64,000 nt of DNA from Devosia marina. GTDB taxonomy: Bacteria > Pseudomonadota > Alphaproteobacteria > Rhizobiales > Devosiaceae. Below are positions 7,652 through 17,998 of this stretch, piece after piece. Position numbers and translations under genes: made by a program. Within the stretch, counting starts at the first letter, position 1, and each line of letters starts with the position of its first letter. The stretch spans positions 1,364,001-1,428,000 of the forward strand of contig NZ_WQRF01000001.1 in NCBI RefSeq assembly GCF_009758415.1, written 5' to 3'. The notes under the pieces are model-generated. The model searched no databases. It saw only the letters and a program-made list of their open reading frames with translations, and was not told the DNA's origin.

Positions 7652-9970
7652 ATGGCCGACACCGCACCCCTGCCCCGCCCCCAGGGCGGCCCGATCACCA
7701 GCCAGCTGCGCAGCCAGCAAGCCCCGGACTATCTGGCCGGCTTGAACCCCGAGCAGCGCGATGCCGTGGTCTCGACCGAAGGCCCGCTGCTGGTGTTGGC
7801 TGGCGCAGGCACCGGAAAGACCCGGGTGCTGACGACGCGTATTGCCCATATACTGAGCCAGCGCCTCGCCTGGCCGTCCGAAATCCTCTCGGTGACCTTC
7901 ACCAACAAGGCTGCCCGCGAAATGAAGGATCGCATCGCCAGCCTTGCCGGCGATTCCGTCGAAGGCATGCCTTGGCTCGGCACCTTCCACTCGATTTCGG
8001 CGCGCATTCTCCGTCGCCACGCCGAACTGGTCGACTTGAAGCCGACTTTCACCATTCTCGACACCGACGATCAGATCCGCCTGATCAAGCAATTGCTGGC
8101 CGCGGAAGACATAGACGAGAAGCGCTGGCCCGCCCGCCAGTTCGCCGGAATGCTCGATGCCTGGAAAAACCGCGGCCTCCTGCCCAAGGATGTGCCGGCG
8201 GCCGATAGCGGATTTTTCGCCAATGGCAAGGGCGGCAAGCTCTATTACGACTATCAAGCGCGCCTGAAGACTCTCAACGCCGCCGATTTCGGCGATCTGC
8301 TGCTCGAATGCATTCGCCTGTTCCGCGAAAACCCCGAAGTCCTTGCCGAGTATCATCGCCGCTTCAAATATATGCTCGTCGACGAATATCAGGACAGCAA
8401 CACCGCCCAATATCTCTGGCTGCGGCTGCTGGCCCAGGGCAAGCCGGCGCCAGAAGCCAATATCTGCGTCGTGGGCGACGACGACCAGTCCATCTATGGC
8501 TGGCGTGGCGCCGAGGTGGACAACATCCTGCGCTTCGAGACCGATTTTCCCGGCGCCAAGGTCATCAAGCTCGAGCGCAATTACCGCTCCACCGCCAACA
8601 TCCTGAAAGCCGCCTCGACCCTGATCGCCTATAACGAAGGCCGTCTGGGCAAGACGTTGTTCACCGATATCGCCGAGGGCGGCGAGGCGATCTCCTTCAC
8701 CCAGGTTTACGACAGCGAAGAAGAAGCCCGCACGATCGGCGAGGAAATCGAGCAATATCAGCGCCAGGGCGACGCCCTCAATTCCATGGCCATTCTGGTC
8801 CGCGCCTCCTACCAGATGCGCGAATTCGAAGAACGCTTCATCACCCTGGGCCTGAACTATCGCGTCGTCGGCGGCCCGCGCTTCTACGAGCGCAAGGAAA
8901 TCCGCGACGCCCTGGCCTATCTTCGGCTCGTTGCTCAGCCCTCCGACGATCTCGCCTTCGAACGCATCATCAATGTGCCCAAGCGCGGACTCGGCGATGC
9001 CACCGTCAAGATGCTGATGGAAACTGCCCGCCACCAGCGTATCCCGCTCTTGCAGGCGGTCCGGCTGATGGTCGAAACCGAGGATCTCAAACCCAAGCAG
9101 CGCACCACGTTGCGCGCCCTTGTCGCCCAGTTCGACGACTGGGCCTGGCGCGCCGACAGCCTGCCGCCCTATCAGCTCGTCGAGCATATTCTGGAGGAAA
9201 GCGGCTATATGGACATGCTGACCGCCGACAAGTCGGTCGAGAGCCAGGGCCGCAAGGAAAACCTAAAGGAGCTCAGCCGCTCCATGGAGGAATTCGAGTC
9301 CCTCGGCGGCTTCCTCGAACACATTTCCCTTGTCATGGACCGCGACAGCGCCGATTCCAGCGACGCGGTGACCATCATGACGCTGCACTCGGCCAAGGGC
9401 CTCGAATTCGACACCGTCTTCCTGCCTGGGTGGGAAGACGGCACCTTCCCCAGCCAGCGCTCCATGGACGAGTCAGGCCGCGCCGGTCTCGAAGAAGAGC
9501 GCCGCCTCGGCTATGTCGGCATCACTCGCGGCCGCAAGCGCGTGCGCATTTCCGCCGCGCAGAACCGGCGTATCCACGGCCTCTGGCAATCCGCCATCCC
9601 CTCCCGCTTCATCGATGAATTGCCGCCCGATGTGGTGGAAGTCACCGATCGCGGCTCGGCCTATGGCGGCTATGGTTATGGGGGCGGCGCATCGAGCCGC
9701 TTCAACAAGGCCGACCCCTTCGAAAGCGTCTATGAAACCCCCGGCTGGCAGCGCGCCCGCGCCAACCAGGCCAACCGCAAGGGTTCAGGCCCGCTCACCA
9801 TCGAGGGCGACCTCGGCAACCAGTCCAGCGGCTACGCCTTGGGCGAACGCGTCTTCCACCTCAAATTCGGCTATGGCGAAGTCATCCAGATCGAGGGCAA
9901 CAAGCTCACCATCGACTTCGAAAAAGCCGGCACCAAGAAGGTGTTGGAGAGTTTTGTGAAGAAGGGATAG
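7652..9970 (+). CDS. uvrD: ATP-dependent DNA helicase UvrD/PcrA
   Basis: A 772-residue superfamily 1A helicase that unwinds DNA 3' to 5' in nucleotide excision and mismatch repair. Visible motifs are the Q-motif region LNPEQRDAVVS, Walker A GAGTGKT at 51-57, Walker B LVDEYQD near 243, GDDDQSIYGWRGA, YRSTANIL, and motifs V-VI TLHSAKGLEFDTVFLPG and RRLGYVGITRGRK. The C-terminal 50 residues (GERVFHLKFGYGEVIQIEG) form the Tudor-like domain that binds RNA polymerase in PcrA/UvrD. The ATG at 7652 is preferred; upstream in-frame residues look non-coding. The UvrD versus PcrA name cannot be settled from sequence. Confidence 0.93.
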   Translation: MADTAPLPRPQGGPITSQLRSQQAPDYLAGLNPEQRDAVVSTEGPLLVLAGAGTGKTRVLTTRIAHILSQRLAWPSEILSVTFTNKAAREMKDRIASLAGDSVEGMPWLGTFHSISARILRRHAELVDLKPTFTILDTDDQIRLIKQLLAAEDIDEKRWPARQFAGMLDAWKNRGLLPKDVPAADSGFFANGKGGKLYYDYQARLKTLNAADFGDLLLECIRLFRENPEVLAEYHRRFKYMLVDEYQDSNTAQYLWLRLLAQGKPAPEANICVVGDDDQSIYGWRGAEVDNILRFETDFPGAKVIKLERNYRSTANILKAASTLIAYNEGRLGKTLFTDIAEGGEAISFTQVYDSEEEARTIGEEIEQYQRQGDALNSMAILVRASYQMREFEERFITLGLNYRVVGGPRFYERKEIRDALAYLRLVAQPSDDLAFERIINVPKRGLGDATVKMLMETARHQRIPLLQAVRLMVETEDLKPKQRTTLRALVAQFDDWAWRADSLPPYQLVEHILEESGYMDMLTADKSVESQGRKENLKELSRSMEEFESLGGFLEHISLVMDRDSADSSDAVTIMTLHSAKGLEFDTVFLPGWEDGTFPSQRSMDESGRAGLEEERRLGYVGITRGRKRVRISAAQNRRIHGLWQSAIPSRFIDELPPDVVEVTDRGSAYGGYGYGGGASSRFNKADPFESVYETPGWQRARANQANRKGSGPLTIEGDLGNQSSGYALGERVFHLKFGYGEVIQIEGNKLTIDFEKAGTKKVLESFVKKG

Positions 9971-10107
9971 CGGACCTGGGATTGAAACCTGGCCCTCATC
10001 CACGCTTGCCGGAGGGGAAGATAAATCGCGAGTATCTCGGGGGCAACGCCCCCTATCGCGGCTGCCTCCCTGCAAACGGCGCGTGACTCTGATCTGCTCT
10101 GAAGCGC

Positions 10108-10398
10108 CTAGATTCCGATCCCGCCCTTCGGTTCGGTTTCAAATCGCTCTGCAAATCCAGCAATCATCGGCCTGGCCTTGGCAATGGTTGCCTGCACATG
10201 GGCAAGGTGCAGCGACGCCTTGTGCTGCTCCCGGCTGTCCCACACCTCCGAGATCCAGATGCCATTGTCGCTGCCCGGGTCGCGCGCAATCACATAAGAC
10301 CGGCAGCCGGGCATGGGAGCGCTCCCCTCCAGCAAGGTCGTCAACAACTCCTCTCGCCGCCCATCTACGGCCAGCATGCGCCCGATCAATCCATACAT
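10108..10398 (-). CDS. Antibiotic biosynthesis monooxygenase (ABM) domain protein
   Basis: A 96-residue single-domain protein of the ABM dimeric alpha-beta barrel family. The pattern YGLIGRMLAVDGRREELLTTLLEG, MPGCRSYVIARDP, IWISEVWDSREQHKASL is typical of small quinol monooxygenase or heme-degrading relatives. The ATG at 10398 follows GAGGGACGGCAAA, a good ribosome binding site. A longer start at 10437 is possible. The substrate is unknown. It lies between uvrD (convergent) and prmA (divergent). Confidence 0.82.
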   Translation of the reverse strand: MYGLIGRMLAVDGRREELLTTLLEGSAPMPGCRSYVIARDPGSDNGIWISEVWDSREQHKASLHLAHVQATIAKARPMIAGFAERFETEPKGGIGI

Positions 10399-10520
10399 TT
10401 TGCCGTCCCTCAAAACAGAACAAATGATGAACAACATGAACCCGTGCGTCAAGCCCCGTCCTTGACTTCGCCCCTGCCCCTGACGCAAGGAAAGCCACCC
10501 TATCAGCGCAAGGCCTTTCC

Positions 10521-11390
10521 ATGTCCGTCGACCAGCTTTCCGTCTCCCTGACCAAGGAGCAGGCCTATGCCCTGGTCGACGCCGTCTCCGAGCGCGACGA
10601 TCTGGCCCTGACCGCATCGGCGCACGAAAACGAAGAAACCGGCGAATGGGTGTTCGAAGCCACCTGCGACAGCCCGCCGGACGTCGCCGCCTTTTCCGAA
10701 CTGGCCCGCCGGGTTCTGGGCGGCGATGTCGCCTTCTCGGTCGCGCCGATTGATCCGGAAATCAACTGGGTCGCCAAATCGCTTGAAGGTCTGGCGCCGG
10801 TCATTGCCGGCGGCTTCTATGTCTATGGCAGCCACGAAACCGCGCCCGTGCCCGAAGGCCTGACGCCGATGAAAATCGAAGCCGCCCAGGCGTTCGGCAC
10901 CGGTCATCACGAAACCACCACCGGGTGCCTTGAGGCCATCGAGACCCTGCTGACCGAGCGCACGCCCACTCGCATGATCGATATCGGCACCGGCACCGGC
11001 GTTCTCGCCATTGCCCTGGCCAAGCGGCTCGAGGCGGTCATCCTGGCCACCGACATCGACCCTATCGCGGTGACCACCACCATCGACAACGCGGTCGAAA
11101 ACGGTGTTGGCGAGCAGATCGACGCCATCGAGGCCACCGGGCTTGATCACGGCGAGATCACCGCCCGCGCCCCCTATGATCTGGTGGTTGCCAATATTCT
11201 GGCCGGTCCGTTGACCGAGCTTGCCCCCGGCGTCGGCAGCATCACCCAGCGCGGCGGCACGGCCATTCTATCGGGCATTCTCAATACCCAGGCCGATGGC
11301 GTCATCGCCGCCTACCAGACAGCAGGCTTCGCGCTCAAGGATCACCTCAAGCGCAAGGAATGGACCACGCTGGTACTGGAGAAGAACTGA
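10521..11390 (+). CDS. prmA: Ribosomal protein L11 methyltransferase
   Basis: A 289-residue class I SAM methyltransferase that trimethylates ribosomal protein L11. The SAM-binding core is visible (AFGTGHHETTTGCLEAIE, then MIDIGTGTGVLAIALAKR), as is the catalytic-region motif LVVANILAGPL, in the order typical of PrmA. The N-terminal 95 residues form the small substrate-recognition domain. Length and motifs agree with the family. It is followed at once by a GC-rich palindrome. Confidence 0.92.
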   Translation: MSVDQLSVSLTKEQAYALVDAVSERDDLALTASAHENEETGEWVFEATCDSPPDVAAFSELARRVLGGDVAFSVAPIDPEINWVAKSLEGLAPVIAGGFYVYGSHETAPVPEGLTPMKIEAAQAFGTGHHETTTGCLEAIETLLTERTPTRMIDIGTGTGVLAIALAKRLEAVILATDIDPIAVTTTIDNAVENGVGEQIDAIEATGLDHGEITARAPYDLVVANILAGPLTELAPGVGSITQRGGTAILSGILNTQADGVIAAYQTAGFALKDHLKRKEWTTLVLEKN

Positions 11391-11392
11391 GC

Positions 11393-11413
11393 CTTCTCCC
11401 CGACGGGGAGAAG
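11393..11413. repeat. GC-rich palindrome after prmA
   Basis: CTTCTCCCCG is followed by its mirror CGGGGAGAAG with one loop base. It begins two bases after the prmA stop. No T-run follows, so it is either a weak terminator or a short member of the CTCCCC/GGGGAG intergenic repeats seen elsewhere in the window. Confidence 0.55.
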
Positions 11414-11445
11414 AATGGAGGCACCACCGGGTGTGCCCCCAAAAA

Positions 11446-11474
11446 GCAAAATCCCCGAAGCGGGCTTCGGGGAT
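11446..11474 (-). terminator. Rho-independent terminator of the small-protein genes
   Basis: A ten-base-pair stem (ATCCCCGAAG / CTTCGGGGAT, 11451-11474) is followed on the minus strand by TTTGCTTTTTGGGG. It sits about 35 bases beyond the stop of the 43-residue gene at 11510. Confidence 0.7.
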
Positions 11475-11509
11475 CGGCATTGATCGTCAGCTTGTCGTGA
11501 ACAGCAGCC

Positions 11510-11641
11510 TCAGGGGCGCTTGGTAACGGCGCCGATCAACTGATGCTGCATGCGGAAGCTGACCTGACGGGTGGCTTCGCGACCACGAGCGTCGATAAGA
11601 CCACCCAATGCGTTGCGGAAACCAGTCTTGCTTTCAGTCAT
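11510..11641 (-). CDS. Small 43-residue basic protein, copy 1
   Basis: An open frame of 43 codons starting MTESKTGFRNALGGLIDARG and ending VTKRP, with GGAGATGAAAG just before the ATG. It resembles the neighbouring 43-residue protein at 11761-11892: both carry F-x-x-A-x-x-x-(I/L)-(I/V)-D-(A/G)-R-x-R-(E/Q)-A-x-R-x-V. No signal peptide or membrane segment is visible; it is probably cytosolic, helical and basic. The function is unknown. The good ribosome binding site, the paralogue next door and the terminator downstream argue it is a real gene. Confidence 0.72.
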   Translation of the reverse strand: MTESKTGFRNALGGLIDARGREATRQVSFRMQHQLIGAVTKRP

Positions 11642-11760
11642 CTTTCATCTCCATGCGGCGGAAGGTCTATTGCCATCCGACATCGCCTATCTAGGCTGTT
11701 CGCACCGCCCCGGGAAGGGCTCTGCCGGCAAGCCAGCCATACCGAATTTGCAGGGCAAAC

Positions 11761-11892
11761 TTAACGGCCGTTTACCTTGCGGCCCAGATCGTGATCACGC
11801 TCAAAGCGGGCGACAAAACGCTCGGCCTGACGAGTGCGGCCATCCACAATGGCGTTGAACGCGCGTTGGAAGAGATTGTTCTGCTTGCTCAT
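11761..11892 (-). CDS. Small 43-residue basic protein, copy 2
   Basis: A 43-codon frame starting MSKQNNLFQRAFNAIVDGRT and ending GRKVNGR. AGGAG lies eight bases before the ATG at 11892. It is rich in Arg and Phe (RQAERFVARFERDHDLGRK) and predicted to be one amphipathic helix. It is a paralogue of the protein at 11510-11641, 119 bases away on the same strand. It diverges from the aminopeptidase gene. The function is unknown. An upstream in-frame ATG at 12015 exists but would overlap the aminopeptidase start and has no ribosome binding site. Confidence 0.72.
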   Translation of the reverse strand: MSKQNNLFQRAFNAIVDGRTRQAERFVARFERDHDLGRKVNGR

Positions 11893-12014
11893 TTCATGTG
11901 CTCCTGTTCTCTTGCCCACAACATAGGCTTCGCCCGGCGCGAAACCAGAGACAAGATAACAAGACAGCCATGCCGGAAATGCATCGCATGCCCTCCGGCC
12001 GGCCAGGATGCGCA

Positions 12015-13838
12015 ATGACCAACACGCAGTTCAAACCGGCAGTTTTCCAGAGCTTTGAGGAAAAGGCAGACCCGTCAAATGTCGCGCCACGCATCGCTGC
12101 TTTGAGGGCAGCCATGCAAAAAGCGGGCATCGATGCCTTCCTCATACCGCGTGCCGACGCCCATCGCGGCGAGTCGGTTCCGGCCAGCGAGGCGCGCCTG
12201 GCCTACATGACAGGCTTCACCGGTTCGGCCGGCATGGCCGTGGTCGGCGCCCACAAGGCAGGCCTGTTCGTGGACAGCCGCTACACCCTGCAGGCCCCAA
12301 CCCAGACCGACACTGCTCTGGTCAGTGTGCACGAGGTCAGTCAAGGCGGCATCAGTCCCGATATCAGCCTCTATGTGCCCAAGGGCGGCAAGCTCGCCTA
12401 TGATCCCTGGCTGCACACACCAGGCGAAATCCGCGACCTCAACGAAAAGCTCGCCGGCCGCGCCGAGGCCATGCCGCACGCCAATCTGGTCGACACCATC
12501 TGGGCAGACCGCCCCGCCCCGCCAGTCAGCGCCATCGATTTTCTCGGCCACAACCGCGCCGGCCAATCGGCCACGGACAAGATCGCCGCCCTGCGCGAAT
12601 CCCTCGCCGCTGATCACGCCGGGGCCGTTGTGCTGACCTTGCCCGAATCCATTTGCTGGCTGTTCAACATGCGGGGGCGCGATGTGCCCAACACGCCCTT
12701 CGTGCTCGGCTTCGCCATCGTTCCGGCCACCGGCCTGCCCACGCTCTTTCTCGATGCGGCCAAGATCACGCCGGAGCTGACCGCATCGCTGGAAGGCATC
12801 GCGGACGTCGCCGAGGCCACGACCCTCTCCGAGGCGCTCGACACCCTGGGCAAGGCGGGCAACCCCGTCCTCATCGATCCGCAGACCGCACCCGCCGCCA
12901 TCGCCGAAACCCTGCGCGCGGGGGGCGCAAAACTGATCGAAAAACGCGACCCGGTGCTGGCCCCCAAATCGCGCAAAAACGAAGTTGAGCTGGCCGGCAT
13001 GCGCGAGGCCCACAAGCTCGATGGCGTCGCCCTGGCCAAATTCCTGAGCTGGTTCGACACCGAAGCACCCAAAGGCGAGTTGACCGAAACCGGCATTGTC
13101 ACGGCGCTCGAAAGCTTCCGGCGGGAAGAAGAAAGCTGCATCGACGCCAGCTTCGACACCATTTCCGGCGCCGGTCCCAACGGCGCCATCGTGCACTACC
13201 GCGTCACCACCAAGACGGACCGCAAGCTCAACCCCGGCGAGATCATGCTGGTGGATTCTGGCGCCCAATACCTCGCCGGCACCACCGACATCACCCGCAC
13301 GCTCTCAACCGGACCGGCCACCGCCGAACAGAAAGACCGCTTCACCCGCGTCCTCAAGGGCATGATCGCTATTTCGACGGCCCGTTTTCCAGCCGGCACG
13401 ACAGGCGCCCAGATCGACGTTCTGGCCCGCCAATTCCTCTGGCAGGATGGCGTCACCTACAATCACGGCACCGGCCACGGCGTCGGCGCCTTCCTGGGCG
13501 TCCATGAAGGCCCGATCGGCATCTCTTCGCGCTACACCACCCCGCTCGAGGCCGGCAATGTCCTCTCCAACGAGCCCGGCTACTACAAGGCCGGTGAATA
13601 TGGCATCCGCATCGAAAACCTCATCACGGTGCGCGACGCGGCCGATTTTCCCGGCTATCTCGAATTCGAGACGCTGACCCTGGCGCCCATCGATACCCGC
13701 CTTATCGATCCCGCCCTGCTGACCCCAGCCGAGCGCGACTGGCTCAATGCCTATCACGCCCGCGTCTGGACCGAGATTGGCCCCCTCGTCAGCGGCGCGG
13801 TAAAAGATTGGCTGAAACAAGCCACGACGGAAATCTGA
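12015..13838 (+). CDS. Aminopeptidase P family (M24B) Xaa-Pro aminopeptidase
   Basis: A 607-residue protein with the three-domain plan of the larger aminopeptidase P enzymes: two creatinase-type N-terminal domains (about 25-160 and 165-310) and a C-terminal pita-bread domain. Metal ligands are visible in MLVDSGAQYLAGTTDITRT (two Asp), GTGHGVGAFLGVHEGP (His), SNEPGYY (Glu) and the late LEFETLTL (Glu). It removes N-terminal residues preceding proline using two Mn ions. The ATG at 12015 has AGGA six bases upstream; the preceding frame codons look non-coding. Probably cytosolic, as no signal peptide is seen. Confidence 0.92.
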   Translation: MTNTQFKPAVFQSFEEKADPSNVAPRIAALRAAMQKAGIDAFLIPRADAHRGESVPASEARLAYMTGFTGSAGMAVVGAHKAGLFVDSRYTLQAPTQTDTALVSVHEVSQGGISPDISLYVPKGGKLAYDPWLHTPGEIRDLNEKLAGRAEAMPHANLVDTIWADRPAPPVSAIDFLGHNRAGQSATDKIAALRESLAADHAGAVVLTLPESICWLFNMRGRDVPNTPFVLGFAIVPATGLPTLFLDAAKITPELTASLEGIADVAEATTLSEALDTLGKAGNPVLIDPQTAPAAIAETLRAGGAKLIEKRDPVLAPKSRKNEVELAGMREAHKLDGVALAKFLSWFDTEAPKGELTETGIVTALESFRREEESCIDASFDTISGAGPNGAIVHYRVTTKTDRKLNPGEIMLVDSGAQYLAGTTDITRTLSTGPATAEQKDRFTRVLKGMIAISTARFPAGTTGAQIDVLARQFLWQDGVTYNHGTGHGVGAFLGVHEGPIGISSRYTTPLEAGNVLSNEPGYYKAGEYGIRIENLITVRDAADFPGYLEFETLTLAPIDTRLIDPALLTPAERDWLNAYHARVWTEIGPLVSGAVKDWLKQATTEI

Positions 13839-13878
13839 AGGTCAGGCGGCGTCAGTTGCGAAACAGGCGCCGCCGCTT

Positions 13879-14343
13879 CTACCAGTATTCTTTGGCGCTC
13901 TCGAATATCTCACTCAGCCGATAGGAATGCTGCGGATCTACCGCCTCAAGAGCGTTGATCCGCCATCCACCGTCCTCGAACGTCAGTTCATAGGCAATCA
14001 GGCGTGGTTCCCCGAAATTGGAGAAGCTTACCTCGACCAGAGCGGTGTCGCCTGAAATATCAGGCGAACCGACAGAAAAATCGGCAAGGTCGAAATCCTG
14101 CCCATCGATAAAGGGGTCAAAATCAAGCGCCCCCATTTCCCCTTCCGGGGTGTTTTCAGCATCCGCCACATACATGGCGTTGAGCGCAGCGGATCGGAAA
14201 ACTGTCTCGTCGGGGAAAGGCTCACCGCCGATATAGGGCGCATAAAAGGCCTCCAACAGCGCCTCCGGCGTGTCGAATGGTTGGGCCGCGACCAGCGAGG
14301 TCAGGGTCAGGAAGGCAGCAGCGACAGCAAAAGGCAGACGCAT
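13879..14343 (-). CDS. Secreted DUF3828-like protein
   Basis: A 154-residue exported protein. A signal peptide (MRLPFAVAAAFLTLTSLVAA) precedes an acidic domain beginning FDTPEALLEAFYAPYIGG and ending DGGWRINALEAVDPQHSYRLSEIFESAKEYW. The pattern of an early helix plus a late F-E-D-G-G-W-R-I strand resembles DUF3828/NTF2-like proteins. The ATG at 14343 follows AAGGAACC. The function is unknown. It follows the gene at 14395 by about 50 bases and may be in the same operon. Confidence 0.65.
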   Translation of the reverse strand: MRLPFAVAAAFLTLTSLVAAQPFDTPEALLEAFYAPYIGGEPFPDETVFRSAALNAMYVADAENTPEGEMGALDFDPFIDGQDFDLADFSVGSPDISGDTALVEVSFSNFGEPRLIAYELTFEDGGWRINALEAVDPQHSYRLSEIFESAKEYW

Positions 14344-14394
14344 GGGAGGTTCCTTGATGTGGGTGTACCAATCTCGCCGGACCAAACTATGTGG

Positions 14395-15648
14395 TCAATT
14401 GAACCAGATCGCGAAATTGGGCCAATTGTCGCCAAATACCCGAATGCCTTCCGCAAAGCTGTTGGCATCGGCAACCGGCCCTTCCTTGAGAAACGGCAAG
14501 GCGCCCTGCCCGGCCAGCAGCATCACGATATCGGTTTCGCTCGCGGTCTCGAAATAGGCGTTGAGGTCAAAGCCCTGGCGGAACCGCCAATGCGGCAGCA
14601 GGAGTTCGCCCGCCAAAATCTCATCGAGCCGGTCCAGCGTCGCCATCCACGCTTCGACAATTTCCTGGGTTACCGGCTGGCCAGGTACCAACGAGGTCTG
14701 GCGCGGCGATGGCACCAGTTCGCGATGATCGTCCGTCTCGAGCAATATGGCGGCCCAGTTCTGGCGCGACAGGGCCGTCACCGCCTGCATCCGAGCCTGC
14801 ACACCGGCAAAGCGCTCCCTGTCGACAATCGGAAAATTGCTGGTGTGCAGCCCCGCAATCAGATCGGCCAGAAATGTATCGGTCTCCGGATCCATCAACA
14901 GCGTGCCGCCGCGTGAATAATCCTGCATCGGCAGGCCGGCCTCGGGAAACAGCCTGTGCCCCACCGCCTCGAACAGACGCGAAAAATCATGGGCCAGCAG
15001 CATGTCGAAGGGGAGCGCGCCGATCTGGCTATAGCCCGCCAGCCAGATCGCATCGGCCCGGTCGAACCCGATGCTGAGATCGGGCACCACCGTCTTGTCC
15101 CCCTTGCTCTTGCCCTGCGGCAGCGCCAATTCGCCACCCAGCAGGGTCGCCAGCGTTTCCTGCTCACCCACCGCGCCGTCGCCGTTAATATCGAGACGCA
15201 CACGCAGCGGATCGATAGTGATGACATAATCACCCTCAGCACCCGCGGCCTCAAAGCTGGCCCGCGCCCGGTCCAGCCCAACGACGAATTCGCCCAGAAT
15301 GCCGCGCAACCCCGCATAGTCCAGCGCTTCCGGATCAGGATTGGCCGGCGCCGAAGGTACATTCGCATCAAGCCCCAGCATCATCGCAGCGGCCGGCAGT
15401 CGCGGCGTCACCGCCCCATGACGATAAAAACCCTGCGACAGCCCCTCAATGGCTCCGATCAGGTCGATCAGCCCCAGCCCAAAGCAGGCATCGGCGTGAG
15501 GCACGGCACACTGCTCTTCATAAATGGCACGCTGGCCTGCCGCCTCTCCGGCATAGAGCAGTTCGGCCAGCTGATCGCCCGCCTCACTGGCAATCGCGAT
15601 GCCCGGCAGCATCATGGCGCCCAGCGCCAAACCAATGAGTCTGCGCAT
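14395..15648 (-). CDS. Conserved exported protein of unknown function
   Basis: A 417-residue protein with a signal peptide (MRRLIGLALGAMMLPGIAIA). An EF-hand-like DINGDGAVGEQET segment near residue 165 could bind calcium. Aromatic and acidic residues are common and no catalytic signature is recognised. The ATG at 15648 has GGAGGG nine bases upstream. It starts 20 bases after the ligA stop, so it is probably at the end of the ligA transcript. A periplasmic location is inferred from the signal peptide only. Confidence 0.68.
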   Translation of the reverse strand: MRRLIGLALGAMMLPGIAIASEAGDQLAELLYAGEAAGQRAIYEEQCAVPHADACFGLGLIDLIGAIEGLSQGFYRHGAVTPRLPAAAMMLGLDANVPSAPANPDPEALDYAGLRGILGEFVVGLDRARASFEAAGAEGDYVITIDPLRVRLDINGDGAVGEQETLATLLGGELALPQGKSKGDKTVVPDLSIGFDRADAIWLAGYSQIGALPFDMLLAHDFSRLFEAVGHRLFPEAGLPMQDYSRGGTLLMDPETDTFLADLIAGLHTSNFPIVDRERFAGVQARMQAVTALSRQNWAAILLETDDHRELVPSPRQTSLVPGQPVTQEIVEAWMATLDRLDEILAGELLLPHWRFRQGFDLNAYFETASETDIVMLLAGQGALPFLKEGPVADANSFAEGIRVFGDNWPNFAIWFN

Positions 15649-15667
15649 CGCGCCCTCCTCTTTCAGC

Positions 15668-17998
<2,331 letters not shown>

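Noticed and set aside
7541..9187. Long minus-strand open frame opposite uvrD
   Set aside because: It is the antisense shadow of a clear helicase gene in GC-rich DNA. The protein shows no domain and is poor in normal composition.
10039..10053. GGGGGC-AAC-GCCCCC hairpin between uvrD and the ABM gene
   Set aside because: The stem is only six base pairs and no T-run follows on either strand. It may aid termination of the convergent pair but support is weak.
13845..13874. GGCGGCG/CGCCGCC pairing between the aminopeptidase and DUF3828 genes
   Set aside because: It has a seven-base stem with a long loop and no T-run, so it was not called as a terminator.
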